A DNA stretch of 64,000 bases from Capnocytophaga haemolytica. GTDB taxonomy: Bacteria > Bacteroidota > Bacteroidia > Flavobacteriales > Flavobacteriaceae. Location: the NCBI RefSeq assembly GCF_001553545.1, contig NZ_CP014227.1, positions 2,152,501 to 2,216,500 on the forward strand, read 5' to 3'. The notes under the pieces are model-generated. The model saw only the letters and a program-made list of their open reading frames with translations. It had not been told where the DNA came from and did not search any database. Shown here piece after piece: positions 43,936 through 54,957 of the stretch. Every line of letters starts with the position of its first letter. The stretch's first letter is position 1. A program made the position numbers and the translations under genes.

Positions 43936-44841
43936 TCAAAGTTTTAACAATTTATCGCTGTCACCATAGCGCAGGAAGTCGTACTTGAGAGCACCTCCTA
44001 AATAAGTGTCATCATTGCGCAAAATTGGATACATATTGATTTGATTTGCTAAAACTTGCTCACCTTCTAAATTGATTTTCAAAGGATTTAGTGATGAGAA
44101 TAAATCCTTAAGGCGCTCTATCACCGCACTGAATTGCAAGGAAGAATAACCTAAATGGAGTTGTGATTTCACCATTTGTTGCGCTAAATCTTCCGCAGAA
44201 CCTTTAAAAGTATATGCGGTGGTAAGAACTTCATTCTCCACAGAGCTAAGTCCATTTTTTACAGAAGGAAAACGTTGTAGGTGTAGTTTCAAAGCCTCAG
44301 GAAGGGCGGTAAGATGGGTAGTTGTGTTGGCGTTGGCTTGTATTTCTAATTGCAGCGGAGATTTGCTACAATAGAGCTGCCAGATATAATCGGCATACTC
44401 GAGGTCGTCGGTATTAAAAACTTGACGTGCCTGATAATACTGTTTGGCATCTTTTTGAGTTGTTTTTGCTGAGATAGGCTCTTTAACCCAAGTGATATGA
44501 ATGTTTTTTCGGTATTTTTTCAGCCAACTCATCACAGCGATCATATTGATTTGGCTTTGAAGATCCTCACTGAACCAAAGTACTGCCTCATCTTGGGTTT
44601 TCTGCTGACAGAGGTTGCGGTACTCTTTAAGCACATTGTCAATAAATGATTTTTTACCTGTGTTATATTCGCTTTTGAGGAATTCGTATCGGCTGCGCCA
44701 AAAATGTTCACTCCCGACATCAGTGGTAGTTTTTCCTTCACTAAGCATCTCATTCCACGTAATCACCTCCGACTGTGGAGCGATTTTTCGTAGCATTTCG
44801 GTGGTATTTTTACCTCCTGTGATGTGTAATTCTCTTCGCAT
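43936..44841 (-). CDS. DUF1835 domain protein
   Basis: 301 residues from the ATG at 44841; the frame to 44910 crosses the promoter. The N-terminus MRRELHITGGKNTTEMLRK with EVITWNEMLSEG, and the middle DEAVLWFSEDLQSQINMIAV, match DUF1835, a family whose function is unknown. No signal peptide. Single-gene unit with its own promoter and terminator. Confidence 0.78.
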   Translation of the reverse strand: MRRELHITGGKNTTEMLRKIAPQSEVITWNEMLSEGKTTTDVGSEHFWRSRYEFLKSEYNTGKKSFIDNVLKEYRNLCQQKTQDEAVLWFSEDLQSQINMIAVMSWLKKYRKNIHITWVKEPISAKTTQKDAKQYYQARQVFNTDDLEYADYIWQLYCSKSPLQLEIQANANTTTHLTALPEALKLHLQRFPSVKNGLSSVENEVLTTAYTFKGSAEDLAQQMVKSQLHLGYSSLQFSAVIERLKDLFSSLNPLKINLEGEQVLANQINMYPILRNDDTYLGGALKYDFLRYGDSDKLLKL

Positions 44842-44880
44842 AACTGCACTAATTTTTTGGTTATATTTTATACGAGGGTG

Positions 44881-44911
44881 CAAAGGTACGAAAAAAAATA
44901 ATAGCTCCAAA
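44881..44911 (-). promoter_or_regulatory. Promoter for the DUF1835 gene
   Basis: Minus-strand TACCTTTG (44881-44888) and TTTG (44908-44911), 19 nt apart, placed 40 nt before the chosen ATG. Confidence 0.7.
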
Positions 44912-45039
44912 CATTTTATCTATTAAATTTCAACCCCTATTACATAGCGTTCTCTTTATCAAAAAGATAAATTTACAATTATTTTTAACTTTATGTTTAT
45001 TTTTCTCCTTATCGGCGACATTTTACACACTATAAAACA

Positions 45040-46590
45040 TTAAAAAGGCACCTCACTTTCATTAAATACCTCCGATGAACCTTCGGTGGTAGGAGCTGAA
45101 AAAGCCTGCTCTGGCATCGCAGATGGGATAGCAGCAAAATCGACATTCTCATTGAGTTTCGAACCTATCTCTTGCGCTTGATATCCCATTGCTGCAGTAT
45201 CTAAGTTTGAGAAGTTGCCCGCGTGAAATTTAAGACGGATATTATCAAGCGCCCCGTTGCGGTGTTTAGCGATCACCAATTCTGCTTGATCGGTAGTAGG
45301 AGTATCGTCTTCCCAAGTCTCTAATTTATAGTATTCTGGACGATAGATGAACGAAACAATATCAGCATCTTGCTCAATAGCACCCGATTCGCGAAGGTCA
45401 GAGAGTTGCGGGCGTTTATGCCCTGGGCGCGACTCTACATTTCGCGAAAGTTGCGCCAATGCGATCACTGGAATGTTTAGCTCTTTAGCCAAGGCTTTTA
45501 GGTTACGCGAGATGGTTGAGATCTCCTGTTCGCGGTTGCCTGCGCCTTTATTTCCGATGGTCATCAGCTGCAAATAGTCGATCATTATCAATTTAATGCC
45601 GTGTTGTGTAGAAAGTCGGCGTGCCTTAGCTCTGAGGTCAAAAATGGAAAGCGATGGGGTATCATCAATATATAAAGGTGCCTTTTCGAGATTTTTCACT
45701 CTTGTATTGAGCGCCACCCATTCGTGGTCTTCCAATTTTCCTGTACGCAGTTTATCCGATGAAATACCTGTCTCTGATGAGATGAGGCGTGTTATCAACT
45801 GCACGGACGACATCTCTAACGAAAAAAACGCGACTGGCACGCCGAAATCAACTGCTATATTACGTGCCATTGAGAGCGTGAGGGCTGTTTTCCCCATACT
45901 TGGGCGTGCTGCCACAATAATAAGGTCACTTGCTTGCCATCCTGAGGTAAGCTCATCGAGCTTGGTAAACCCTGAAGGAACCCCACTGTATTTATCCTCT
46001 TTCTTGCTAAGGTCTTCTATATTTCTCAATGCTTTGAGCACCAAATCCCCTGCTGACTCGCTTGAGCGCTTTAAGTTCCCCTGTGTGACATCGTAGAGCT
46101 TCTGTTCGGCAGCGTCGAGAGAATCAAACACGTCTCTTGTTTCGTCATAAGCCTCTTCGATGATTTCAGAAGAGATCTCAATGAGTCTTCTTTTGATAAA
46201 TCGCTGTAAAATAATACGTGCGTGATGCTCGGCATTTGCTGAGGAGGAAACACGCTGAGTAAGATTAATCAGATAAATCTCAGATCCAGCGGCTTCTAAA
46301 TTTCCCGTTTTGCGTAATTGTTCTGCCACAGTAAGCAAATCAATGGGCTCTGAGTTTTGGAATAGCTCAAAGATAGCCTGATATATAAGTTGGTGTTGCT
46401 TTTTATAAAATACATCAGCGCTGATGATATCTATTACATCATCTACACCTTTCTTATCAATAAGCATAGCCCCTAATACAGCTTCTTCAAGATCTAAAGC
46501 CTGCGGTGGAATCTTGCCTCTCTCTAAACTAATTTGAGGAGTCATTGTGCGAAAAGTAGTTTCTATGGGTGTTCTCTCTAATTGATTCAT
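45040..46590 (-). CDS. dnaB: Replicative DNA helicase DnaB
   Basis: 516 residues from the ATG at 46590 (a TTG at 46605 overlaps the -7 element). N-terminal primase-interacting domain (GKIPPQALDLEEAVLGAML) and a RecA-type C-terminal domain with Walker A ARPSMGKTALTLSMA, VPVAFFSLEMSSVQLITRL and LIMIDYLQLM. It opens the replication fork as a hexamer. It carries its own promoter. Confidence 0.97.
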   Translation of the reverse strand: MNQLERTPIETTFRTMTPQISLERGKIPPQALDLEEAVLGAMLIDKKGVDDVIDIISADVFYKKQHQLIYQAIFELFQNSEPIDLLTVAEQLRKTGNLEAAGSEIYLINLTQRVSSSANAEHHARIILQRFIKRRLIEISSEIIEEAYDETRDVFDSLDAAEQKLYDVTQGNLKRSSESAGDLVLKALRNIEDLSKKEDKYSGVPSGFTKLDELTSGWQASDLIIVAARPSMGKTALTLSMARNIAVDFGVPVAFFSLEMSSVQLITRLISSETGISSDKLRTGKLEDHEWVALNTRVKNLEKAPLYIDDTPSLSIFDLRAKARRLSTQHGIKLIMIDYLQLMTIGNKGAGNREQEISTISRNLKALAKELNIPVIALAQLSRNVESRPGHKRPQLSDLRESGAIEQDADIVSFIYRPEYYKLETWEDDTPTTDQAELVIAKHRNGALDNIRLKFHAGNFSNLDTAAMGYQAQEIGSKLNENVDFAAIPSAMPEQAFSAPTTEGSSEVFNESEVPF

Positions 46591-46594
46591 ACGG

Positions 46595-46622
46595 CAAAAG
46601 TACAAAAAAGAATGTTCACAAA
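46595..46622 (-). promoter_or_regulatory. Promoter for dnaB
   Basis: Minus-strand TACTTTTG (46595-46602) with TTTG (46619-46622) 16 nt upstream; very close to the ATG, implying a short leader. Confidence 0.6.
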
Positions 46623-46730
46623 AAGATTAAAATATACACATTTACTGTTAAAAAGCTGTTGAAAAGTCTGAAGAATTGTTTATAACTATGCATGTTAATA
46701 GGCACAGAACACTCCACTAAGTAATTAGAT

Positions 46731-46760
46731 AAAAAAAGACGCGATAAACGCGCCTTAATT
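46731..46760 (-). terminator. Terminator after accA
   Basis: GACGCG/CGCGCC stem around ATAAA, with a run of seven T on the minus strand. Confidence 0.7.
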
Positions 46761-46776
46761 AAGTTGTTTATAAATT

Positions 46777-47730
46777 TTATTCTTTAAAAACTCCCATATT
46801 GAGGTATTTATCCATACGTTTTTCAACTAATTTTTCTACAGGCAACTTTTTCAGTGAGTTATATGCGCTGAGAATTGCTTTTTTCACTGAGACATACATA
46901 GCTTCTTTATCGTGATGAGCACCTCCGAGAGGCTCCTTAATGATTTCATCCACCAATTTGAGCTTTTTCATATCAGGAGCAGTAAGTTTCAGCGCCTCAG
47001 CAGCTTCTTTTTTATATTCCCAACTTCTCCACAAGATCGAAGAGCAAGATTCTGGAGAAATCACTGAATACCACGTATTTTCAAGCATATACACCTTGTC
47101 ACCTACTCCGATCCCCAAAGCACCTCCTGAGGCACCTTCGCCTATAATAAATACTATCACAGGCACTTTCAGGCGCGACATTTCCAAGATGTTTCTGGCA
47201 ATCGCCTCCCCCTGACCGCGCTCCTCAGCTTCAATCCCTGGGAAAGCGCCTGGAGTATCAATAAAACTGACAATTGGGATGTTAAATTTTTCTGCTGACT
47301 TCATCAATCGCAGTGCCTTGCGATAGCCTTCAGGATTTGCCATACCAAAATTACGATATTGGCGTATCTTTGTGTTTATCCCTTTCTGCTGACCTATAAA
47401 TAAGAAACTTTGGTTGTCAATCTTACCAAAACCTCCTATCATCGCCTTATCGTCTTTCACTGTTCTATCACCGTGTAGCTCTAAGAAAGTATTTCCACAC
47501 AAAGCTTTGACATAATCAAGCATATAAGGGCGCTCTAAGTGGCGTGATATCTGTACACGTTGCCAAGGGGTTAAATTTCCGTAAATTTCTTTTTTCACCT
47601 GTGCGAGCTTCTTCTCAATTTTCTTGCACGCATCGGTCATATCTACCTCACTCTCATTGCCTATAAGCTGGCATTTCTCCAATTGTTCTTCAAGCTCCTT
47701 GATAGGAAGTTCAAAATCTAAATATTCCAT
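46777..47730 (-). CDS. accA: Acetyl-CoA carboxylase carboxyltransferase subunit alpha
   Basis: 317 residues. It contains the crotonase-type core motifs: [44 protein letters not shown] and [20 protein letters not shown]. With AccD it transfers CO2 from carboxybiotin to acetyl-CoA. Single-gene unit with a promoter and a terminator. Confidence 0.97.
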   Translation of the reverse strand: MEYLDFELPIKELEEQLEKCQLIGNESEVDMTDACKKIEKKLAQVKKEIYGNLTPWQRVQISRHLERPYMLDYVKALCGNTFLELHGDRTVKDDKAMIGGFGKIDNQSFLFIGQQKGINTKIRQYRNFGMANPEGYRKALRLMKSAEKFNIPIVSFIDTPGAFPGIEAEERGQGEAIARNILEMSRLKVPVIVFIIGEGASGGALGIGVGDKVYMLENTWYSVISPESCSSILWRSWEYKKEAAEALKLTAPDMKKLKLVDEIIKEPLGGAHHDKEAMYVSVKKAILSAYNSLKKLPVEKLVEKRMDKYLNMGVFKE

Positions 47731-47756
47731 AATAAGCGTTATTTGATTTTATCACG

Positions 47757-47787
47757 CAAAGGTACATCTTTTTTTAATACTGACAAT
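47757..47787 (-). promoter_or_regulatory. Promoter for accA
   Basis: Minus-strand TACCTTTG (47757-47764) 27 nt before the ATG; the -33 element (TTG, near 47784) is partial. Confidence 0.6.
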
Positions 47788-47859
47788 TTATTTTATTGTC
47801 ATTTTTAATTATAGAAGAATTATCTATATTAAAATTAATCAGTTAGGTTCTCTCTATTA

Positions 47860-49227
47860 TCAAACTAATTTTTCTGCCTTTAGGAAAGCCTCTTTTATCC
47901 TCTCTACTTCCATTCCTATATCCCCTGCGCCTACTGTCAGCAGCAATTTCGGCTGTTTTTCGAGCAATAAGGGGATTAACGCCTCTTTTGATACGAGTTG
48001 CTTCTGCTTTGCGTGCACTTTTTCTAATAATTTTGCCGATGTTACCCCTTCTATGGGCAATTCTCGTGCGGGATAGATGTCTAACAGCACTACATCGTCA
48101 AATTGCGATAGACTTTCGGCAAATCCATCTAAGAAATCACGTGTTCTGGTGAATAAATGTGGCTGAAACACGATCGTTTTAGGTATTTCAGGATACATTT
48201 CGCTCACTGCCTGATACAAAGCATTTATTTCAGACGGATGGTGCGCATAATCATCAATAAAAGTAAGCTTTTCACTGCGAATAATATATGAAAAACGCCT
48301 CTTAACGCCTTTAAAGCTCGCCAAAGCCTTTAATAAACCCTCTGGAGCGAAGTCTGCTTTGGTCGCAACGGCTATTGCAGCCAAGGCATTCGACAGATTA
48401 TGCCGCCCAGGCTTTGTAAAAGTATAATTAGGATATGTTTTACCCCCGTGATGGAAGTCAAACACGTACGAACCATCTATTACACGTATATTTCGGAACG
48501 AATAATCAGAATTATCTTCTAATCCGTAGGTTTCACCCTTCAATTCCAATCCATTTCTAATGATAAGGCTGCCACCAGGCTTGATTTTCTCGGTAAACTG
48601 CCTAAACCCCTCCTCAAAGTGTGCCTTATCACCGTAAATATCTAAATGATCGGCGTCCACTGACGTAATGCAGGCAATATTTGGCGATAACCGAAGGAAT
48701 GATCTATCAAACTCATCCGCTTCTACCACTGTGTATTCATTTCCATTTAATACCAAATTACTATTAAAGTTTTCAGCAATTCCACCTAAAAATGCACTTA
48801 CTTTTACGCCTGTTTCGTACAGAATATGCGCTAAAATACTCGTTGTGGTAGTCTTCCCGTGCGTTCCAGCGACTGCTAAGCAAAAAGTATTGCGTGTTAT
48901 CAGCCCCAAAACCTCCGATCGCTTCACCACATTGAAGTTTTCACCCTGAAAATAGCACAATTCACTATGTTCTTTGGGTATTGCAGGGGTAAAAACCACT
49001 AATGTACGCTCCTTATCCTTAAATTCATTAGGTATTTTCGCCGTATCATCCGTAAAATGCACCGCAACACCCTCCTTAATGAGCGCATCAGTGATCTCAG
49101 TAGGCGTTCTGTCGTAACCACAGACATTTTTACCCGCGTGCTTAAAATAACGCGCCAATGCCGACATACCGATGCCGCCAATCCCTATGAAATATATGTT
49201 TTTAACGCTGTTTAAGTCCGTTTCCAT
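47860..49227 (-). CDS. murC: UDP-N-acetylmuramate-L-alanine ligase
   Basis: 455 residues. Mur-ligase order: NAD-like GIGGIGMSALA loop at the N-terminus, ATP site AVAGTHGKTTTTSIL, central VEADEFDRSFL and the C-terminal domain with YAHHPSEINAL. It adds L-Ala to UDP-MurNAc. It starts 3 nt after the YwqK-like gene. Confidence 0.97.
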   Translation of the reverse strand: METDLNSVKNIYFIGIGGIGMSALARYFKHAGKNVCGYDRTPTEITDALIKEGVAVHFTDDTAKIPNEFKDKERTLVVFTPAIPKEHSELCYFQGENFNVVKRSEVLGLITRNTFCLAVAGTHGKTTTTSILAHILYETGVKVSAFLGGIAENFNSNLVLNGNEYTVVEADEFDRSFLRLSPNIACITSVDADHLDIYGDKAHFEEGFRQFTEKIKPGGSLIIRNGLELKGETYGLEDNSDYSFRNIRVIDGSYVFDFHHGGKTYPNYTFTKPGRHNLSNALAAIAVATKADFAPEGLLKALASFKGVKRRFSYIIRSEKLTFIDDYAHHPSEINALYQAVSEMYPEIPKTIVFQPHLFTRTRDFLDGFAESLSQFDDVVLLDIYPARELPIEGVTSAKLLEKVHAKQKQLVSKEALIPLLLEKQPKLLLTVGAGDIGMEVERIKEAFLKAEKLV

Positions 49228-49229
49228 TC

Positions 49230-50156
49230 TTATAATTGCTTTGTATTGAGTAATTTCTTCGTAGCATCGTACGTTTTCACCTCTTTTTTGCGTGTATTAG
49301 TAACCGTAGAGCCTGTTAGCTTACCATTTTTATAAGTTTCCACCGTAGTTTCGCCCGTTTCACGATTCTCACAGCTCTTTTCAGTGATTACACCTTTAAT
49401 ATAAACCTCCTTACAGTTCCCTTTTTCGGTTACATACCACTTTTCAGACAGTTTCCCATCAGGTTCGTAGGTCGTACGCTCTCTTGAATTGATCATTTCG
49501 AGTTTCACCTTACCATTTTGGTAATATTCCTTCGTAATGTTCTTCATTGAATTGACCTCTTTGCTCGGTTTACCATTCTTATGGTATGTTATAACCAACT
49601 GATTCATTCCTGGGTTCATATCCGTGTGCGTTTCGATGCGTTGTTCCACTTTTCCACCATATCCGTACACTGTTCCCTCAATAATATTGCCTTTGAACAC
49701 ATCTTTTTTGCGTAATCTACCTTCGGAGTTGAATATTTGTATTTCCTTGAGGCGTCCTGCATCAAAAATATAGTTTGATTTAAGGTTCTTACGCTTATTT
49801 ACGTAATGCCCTTCACCTATAAATTGATTATTATTGTCTATTTCAAACTCAAAACGTTGAATATCGTTGTCAATAACGTATTTTCCAGGTGCTAAAGCCA
49901 CTCTTTTAGTTACGTAAGCCTGTTTTACCAAGTCGCTATTGATTGCTGCGGAGTTCCCACTCTTCAAATTGCGTTGAAGGGTGAGATATACCTCGTAATT
50001 CGAGTACTCTTTAAGCTCCAAAATCCCCTTTTTAAAGGCTTCGCTTTTCGTATCGAGGAAGATGGACTGTTTTAAAGCCGTCTGAGCGACTATTACGCTT
50101 GAAATACAGAGGCTTACACTTAGTAATAAGATTCTTATCCTACTCATATTTCGCAT
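49230..50156 (-). CDS. Secreted YwqK/MORN-like repeat protein
   Basis: 308 residues with a signal peptide (ILLLSVSLCISSVIVAQ). The body contains repeats of the YxxNGKxxxE type (TYHKNGKPSKEVNS, YYQNGKVKLEMIN, TYEPDGKLSEKWYV, TYKNGKLTGSTV), the MORN-like/YwqK motif. It is placed between murG and murC with abutting ends: 0 nt and 2 nt spacing. Its role is unknown. Confidence 0.75.
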   Translation of the reverse strand: MRNMSRIRILLLSVSLCISSVIVAQTALKQSIFLDTKSEAFKKGILELKEYSNYEVYLTLQRNLKSGNSAAINSDLVKQAYVTKRVALAPGKYVIDNDIQRFEFEIDNNNQFIGEGHYVNKRKNLKSNYIFDAGRLKEIQIFNSEGRLRKKDVFKGNIIEGTVYGYGGKVEQRIETHTDMNPGMNQLVITYHKNGKPSKEVNSMKNITKEYYQNGKVKLEMINSRERTTYEPDGKLSEKWYVTEKGNCKEVYIKGVITEKSCENRETGETTVETYKNGKLTGSTVTNTRKKEVKTYDATKKLLNTKQL

Positions 50157-51248
50157 TTATTTTAGTAATTTTACAATACAATCCACGATGCGCTTCGTTG
50201 CATCAGGACGAGCGAGCTTTTTGATATTATCAGAGAGCGCTAACAGCTGATTAGGGTTTGTTATCAACCTTCGGAATACTTTTTCAAACTCCTCATCGAG
50301 GTCTTTTTCAGGAATAAGCAGTGCTGCACCCTTACTTTCGATCGCTTTAGCATTCTTCGTTTGATGATCTTCCGCCACATTGGGTGATGGAATGAAAATA
50401 ACGGGTCTTCCCACCACACAAAGCTCACTTATAGCTATCGCACCGGCTCTTGAGATGATCACATCAGCCATTGCATAAGCCACATCCATCTTATCAATAA
50501 ACGCCACGACTTTTACGCTTTCGCTTTCGTATTTTTTATACTCCTCATAGTATAATTTACCACACTGCCAAAGCACTTGAATGCCCATTTGCTCAAAAAA
50601 AGGCAGCTCTTTGGCTATTAATTCATTAATACGGCGTGCTCCGAGGCTACCACCGAGCACTAAAAGCGTTTTCCGCTCCATATTAAGCCCAAAATAGACT
50701 GATGAAACCGGATTTTTGCCTGATGCTTCTATCAAATTGCTTCTTATAGGGTTCCCCGTCTCTATTATTTTATTCGAGGGGAAGAATTTTTCCATTCCTT
50801 CGTAAGCTACGCATACTCTTTTGGCTTTTTTAGATAGCAATTTGTTTGTTATGCCCGCGTAAGAGTTCTGTTCCTGTATCACGGTAGGTATTCCCATATC
50901 GGCGGCTACTTTTACCACCGCTCCGCTGGCAAAACCACCCGTACCGATCACCATATCAGGCTTGAAACGCTTAATAATACGGCGCGAACGCAGCAAACTA
51001 TCTATCCATTTGAATGGAAACAGCAAATTTTGTAGTGTTATCTTCCGTTGAATGCCTGAAATCCACAATCCTTTGATTGGATACCCCGCTTCTGGCACTT
51101 TTTTCATCTCCATACGGTCTTTTGCACCCACAAAAAGGAACTCTGCATCAGGAAAACGCTCTTTTAATTCGTCTGCAATAGCTATTGCGGGGAATATATG
51201 CCCTCCTGTGCCTCCTCCAGATAGTATAAATCGTTTTTTAGTGTCCAT
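50157..51248 (-). CDS. murG: UDP-GlcNAc:lipid I transferase
   Basis: 363 residues from the ATG at 51248. The open frame to 51422 is not credible because it overlaps the upstream gene and a -7 element. Motifs: [48 protein letters not shown] and [14 protein letters not shown]. It makes lipid II at the inner membrane. Its stop abuts the YwqK-like start. Confidence 0.96.
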   Translation of the reverse strand: MDTKKRFILSGGGTGGHIFPAIAIADELKERFPDAEFLFVGAKDRMEMKKVPEAGYPIKGLWISGIQRKITLQNLLFPFKWIDSLLRSRRIIKRFKPDMVIGTGGFASGAVVKVAADMGIPTVIQEQNSYAGITNKLLSKKAKRVCVAYEGMEKFFPSNKIIETGNPIRSNLIEASGKNPVSSVYFGLNMERKTLLVLGGSLGARRINELIAKELPFFEQMGIQVLWQCGKLYYEEYKKYESESVKVVAFIDKMDVAYAMADVIISRAGAIAISELCVVGRPVIFIPSPNVAEDHQTKNAKAIESKGAALLIPEKDLDEEFEKVFRRLITNPNQLLALSDNIKKLARPDATKRIVDCIVKLLK

Positions 51249-51311
51249 TTTTATCCTTTTTTTTAGTATATAATTGATAAAACAGTTTCTTGGTAATTTG
51301 CTTTTAGAGTG

Positions 51312-51319
51312 CAAAGATA
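51312..51319 (-). promoter_or_regulatory. -7 element for the murG-murC cluster
   Basis: Minus-strand TATCTTTG between the MMPL stop (51331) and the murG ATG (51248); no clear TTTG upstream. Confidence 0.5.
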
Positions 51320-51330
51320 CACTTTTTTTA

Positions 51331-54300
51331 TTAAATGTCAGTATTTTTATTTGTAAAAATGATTTTTTCCGTTTCTTTTGCTGATATCTCAACATCAAAC
51401 GTTTCTGCCTCAGGTCTTTCACTTAGGTAGCGTATCTTTCTTATCTTTGCGATATAGCTCTGCTCTGCTACAGCACGCTTTTCGTCATCGGCTATTACAG
51501 CTACGATTTCGCGCTCAGGATAGGTGAGGGTTAGCAACAGATCGAGCTGTCCGTAGTCGTCTCCAATGCGCAGGAACTTACCTTTCTCAGGCAGACTGTG
51601 CACTAATTGGTGATACGATTCCTTATGGTGCTTAAAGTCGTCCTTCACAGCTCGTACTACTTCGTTATCCATATAAAGGTAAGAGAGCAATAGCTTCTTT
51701 TTCAGGTAATCAACCCCTTCTAAGCGGCGGCGTATACGTAGGAACTCCTCGCGGAAATGCACCCCCATCCGTTTGGCCTGCTCACGAATAGTACTCCCCA
51801 ATTGTGGATCGTCATAAGCTATGGGTTGCCCCACTATTACGGTGATTGCCCCATCGTAGATGATGAAATCACCTTTGGGCTGCACTTCCGAAAGTCCGTG
51901 TAAGTAGATGGGTAATATCGGCAGGTGCAACTGCTCAGCAGCTAAGAAAGCTCCTTTGTGAAAGCGGTGTATTCTGTTGCTCTCTGAGCGTTTGCCCTCG
52001 GGGAATATCATCAGTGAAATGCCTTTATCGGTAATTTCCTTAAAACGCGGAATGGCTTTTTCTATACCTTCAGAGGCAGGGAAGAAGCCCATCGCCCGCA
52101 CATATCGTCCAAATACTGCTGAACGCCATACCCAATCGTTTACCATATAGCTTATTTTATGGGTAAAAAGTCCAATAGCAAGTGTATCGAGCCACGAACT
52201 GTGGTTAGCAATGAGTACCGCAGGCGTTTTTAGGTCTATTTGTTGTGGATTTTCCACGTGTTTTCTTACAAAAGGATTGGAATAAAGCACCGAAGTAGTC
52301 ATTTTGCTGGCTATCTTGCGTATCCATAGGCTACTTTTGGGAAATATGCACACTATCAACACCCCAAGATTGGAGAGCAGCATTGAGGAGAGCGCATAAT
52401 AAGCCATAGAGAGTGCTGAATGCACTGCTAATCGCAAACTCACAGGAGATTTCCCCTTAGCTGGACGTGCCGTGATGAAAAAGCGGTAGATTGTGGGGTA
52501 GAACACAAAGGTGATGGCAAGTGCCGAGAATATCCCGATGACAGAGACTGCCGCTATGGACTTCAATGCAGGGTGCTTGGCAAAGACGAGCGTTCCGATT
52601 GCTAAAAAGGTAGTAATAGAGGCTAAGAGTACCGACACTTTGTAAACAGGCAGTTCGTTGCGCCCACGGGTGTAGTCCTGCTGGAGAGCACAAGTCATAA
52701 AGATGCTGAAATCCACAGAATGCCCAAGCACTAAGGTGCAGACAATCATACTAAATACATTGAATTCAATGCCCAGCCAATTCATCAAGGCAGAGGTTAC
52801 TACCCCTGTGATACCAATAGGGATGAGGGTTAATAGCACAAGTTCTATACGTTTGAAAAACAGTAGCAATATCAAGAATATCGCCACTGAGGAGTAGTTT
52901 ACCAAGAGGAGAATATCGTCCTTGAGCTTACCTAAAAAGGTTTCACTGAGGTTCTTACGGTCGATGACAACAGTAGGCGTAGCGTGCTCTACTTGATGGA
53001 TAAAAGCGTCGCGCTGGGCTGCGGTGAGCTTTACCAAGTTGGCAATGGTGTAAAAGCCCTCTTTCTCGGTGATAAAATCGTGCAGAGGCAGTACCGTCAA
53101 TGCTTTGTAGGTCTGCAAATCGGTGATAGGTGTGTAAGTAGCTGTCATCGATTGGAAGAAAGGCTCGTAGGCATTCTCCTTAAAGCCTACTGTGGTACCA
53201 TATTGCTTCAATTGACCTATCACTTCTTTATGCTGTTGCCAAAAGGCTTGCCAACGGGCGATGCGCCGCTGCTGTTCTTTTTCAGGCAGCACGATTGCCC
53301 CTATGGAACTGTACTGCTGTATTTGTCCTTCTACCTTGTACTGCTCTAAAGTATTACAAAGCGCGTAGTTGCGCTCCAAAGCCTCACTGAGTGAGTTGCC
53401 ATAAGCTGCTGCATAAACGGACTTGTATTCGCTATCGGTAATCTGCTCAAGGGCGCGCTCAGCCTGTTTGTAGCGTGCATTTACATAGTTGATTTTAGCT
53501 ATATCACCATCAAAACGTGCATCAGTAAAGAAAAAGAAGCTCACCACAATGAGCAGAATACAAGCCCCTACCACCCATTTATTCTTGTGAAAGGGGTACG
53601 CCCCTACCCTATCGAGCACTGTACGCCGTGCTTCAATCGTTTTAGAGTTGCGGTAGAAATGCGGAATGAGTAGCAACGAGAGCAATGCAGAGACCATTAT
53701 GCCTACGAAGGCAAAAATACCCAAATCTTTCATCACTTCGGAGTGCACAAACAGCAGACATAGAAATGAAATAGCTGTGGTAATGCTACTGAGCAGTATC
53801 GGTACGGTTACCGCTTTGTAAAGCTCGGCAGTGGTCTTTACAGCTTTGTAGTGGGTGAGGATATGCAGTGAATAGTCGATAGTAACCCCCAATAGCACAG
53901 CCCCTAAGCTGATGGAAATCGCCGAGATACTGCCTTTGAGCATATAGAGGGTTGCCAACGCCGTCAGTACGCCAAACACCGATGGGATGAAGGCTATCAA
54001 AGGTACGGAGACACTGCGGTAGAAGAATACCAACAGCAGGTATAGGGCTGAGAGTGAGATGAGCACCGTGGTGAGGATGTCAGTCTTTATTTGGGTAGCA
54101 TTGCTCACTGAGATGAAAGGTGCCCCAAAGAAATATACCTTCACTTTGCCTTTGTACTCCGCATTTACAGTATCGGCAAGACGGTCTAAGTGCTGCACGA
54201 AGGCAGTGTTGTGCTCAGTGTCGTTGCCCTCGAAGGTAGGGTTGAGAAAAAAGAGAATATTCTGTTCATCTTTGGTAGTAAGGAACCCATCAGCAAGCTT

Positions 54301-54870
54301 AAAATCATCGCTGATATTGAGTGTTTGCAGCTTGCTAAGTCCCTTGAAGGTCAGCGAGAAAGGGTCGGTACGGATATATTTACCAGCGACCATTCCTGCG
54401 GGGGTGAGCATCATCTTGTATTGCGCCTGTACTAAGGCTTGGAGACTATCGGCTTGCAGACGTGGCTCCAACGCCTCATAATCTGCCTCAGTGAGCAATA
54501 GCGGCAGGTGCTCATTGATGAACTGCCAACTCTCATCTATATCCTCTTCGTCCACGATGCCCTGCACTGAGCGCACATAGGCAGGCATCTGTTGCACACT
54601 GTCTGCAAGACGAGTAGCCACCTCTTGCAATTCACTGAGTGAGCCACCCTTATCGCGCGAGACCACTACCGCCACCTTATCGGCAAAGTTGAGTTGCTTG
54701 AGCACTTTTGAGGTGAGCGAAGCCTTTTCATTTTTGGGCAGCACTTTGGTGATGTCTTCCTCAAAACGCAAGTGCATTACCCCGAGAAAAGCAATGACTA
54801 CCCACGCTACGAGCACTGACAGCGTAAGGAGTTTATGACGTTGGATATAGATGTATAGTTTGTTTAACAT
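51331..54870 (-). CDS. MMPL/RND transporter - PlsC acyltransferase - degenerate methyltransferase fusion
   Basis: 1179 residues from the ATG at 54870. Residues ~1-800 are an RND/MMPL transporter with two six-TM halves (first membrane segment [20 protein letters not shown]). Residues ~865-1050 form a PlsC acyltransferase with NHSSWLD (HX4D, ~887) and [10 protein letters not shown] (~954). The last ~95 residues align by position with a class I SAM methyltransferase, but the usual GCG-type SAM loop reads LRIGDDYG (~1097) and the domain is short. The trifunctional form of this protein is known from flexirubin/aryl-polyene pigment clusters of Bacteroidota. ExbB and DUF2149 genes are upstream. Confidence 0.85.
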   Translation of the reverse strand: MLNKLYIYIQRHKLLTLSVLVAWVVIAFLGVMHLRFEEDITKVLPKNEKASLTSKVLKQLNFADKVAVVVSRDKGGSLSELQEVATRLADSVQQMPAYVRSVQGIVDEEDIDESWQFINEHLPLLLTEADYEALEPRLQADSLQALVQAQYKMMLTPAGMVAGKYIRTDPFSLTFKGLSKLQTLNISDDFKLADGFLTTKDEQNILFFLNPTFEGNDTEHNTAFVQHLDRLADTVNAEYKGKVKVYFFGAPFISVSNATQIKTDILTTVLISLSALYLLLVFFYRSVSVPLIAFIPSVFGVLTALATLYMLKGSISAISISLGAVLLGVTIDYSLHILTHYKAVKTTAELYKAVTVPILLSSITTAISFLCLLFVHSEVMKDLGIFAFVGIMVSALLSLLLIPHFYRNSKTIEARRTVLDRVGAYPFHKNKWVVGACILLIVVSFFFFTDARFDGDIAKINYVNARYKQAERALEQITDSEYKSVYAAAYGNSLSEALERNYALCNTLEQYKVEGQIQQYSSIGAIVLPEKEQQRRIARWQAFWQQHKEVIGQLKQYGTTVGFKENAYEPFFQSMTATYTPITDLQTYKALTVLPLHDFITEKEGFYTIANLVKLTAAQRDAFIHQVEHATPTVVIDRKNLSETFLGKLKDDILLLVNYSSVAIFLILLLFFKRIELVLLTLIPIGITGVVTSALMNWLGIEFNVFSMIVCTLVLGHSVDFSIFMTCALQQDYTRGRNELPVYKVSVLLASITTFLAIGTLVFAKHPALKSIAAVSVIGIFSALAITFVFYPTIYRFFITARPAKGKSPVSLRLAVHSALSMAYYALSSMLLSNLGVLIVCIFPKSSLWIRKIASKMTTSVLYSNPFVRKHVENPQQIDLKTPAVLIANHSSWLDTLAIGLFTHKISYMVNDWVWRSAVFGRYVRAMGFFPASEGIEKAIPRFKEITDKGISLMIFPEGKRSESNRIHRFHKGAFLAAEQLHLPILPIYLHGLSEVQPKGDFIIYDGAITVIVGQPIAYDDPQLGSTIREQAKRMGVHFREEFLRIRRRLEGVDYLKKKLLLSYLYMDNEVVRAVKDDFKHHKESYHQLVHSLPEKGKFLRIGDDYGQLDLLLTLTYPEREIVAVIADDEKRAVAEQSYIAKIRKIRYLSERPEAETFDVEISAKETEKIIFTNKNTDI

Positions 54871-54890
54871 TTCTTCATCATTTGAAAGTG

Positions 54891-54898
54891 CAAAGGTA
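54891..54898 (-). promoter_or_regulatory. -7 element ahead of the MMPL fusion gene
   Basis: Minus-strand TACCTTTG 20 nt before the ATG, in the gap after the DUF2149 stop; no clear -33. Confidence 0.5.
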
Positions 54899-54957
54899 CA
54901 AAGAAATGTCAATACAGAAGAGTGGTATGTTGAAAAAATATTGTATTTCTCAATTCA

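Noticed and set aside
49230..50156. YwqK-like protein as antitoxin of a toxin-antitoxin pair
   Set aside because: The label comes from one family name only; the protein is secreted and its neighbours are cell-wall genes.
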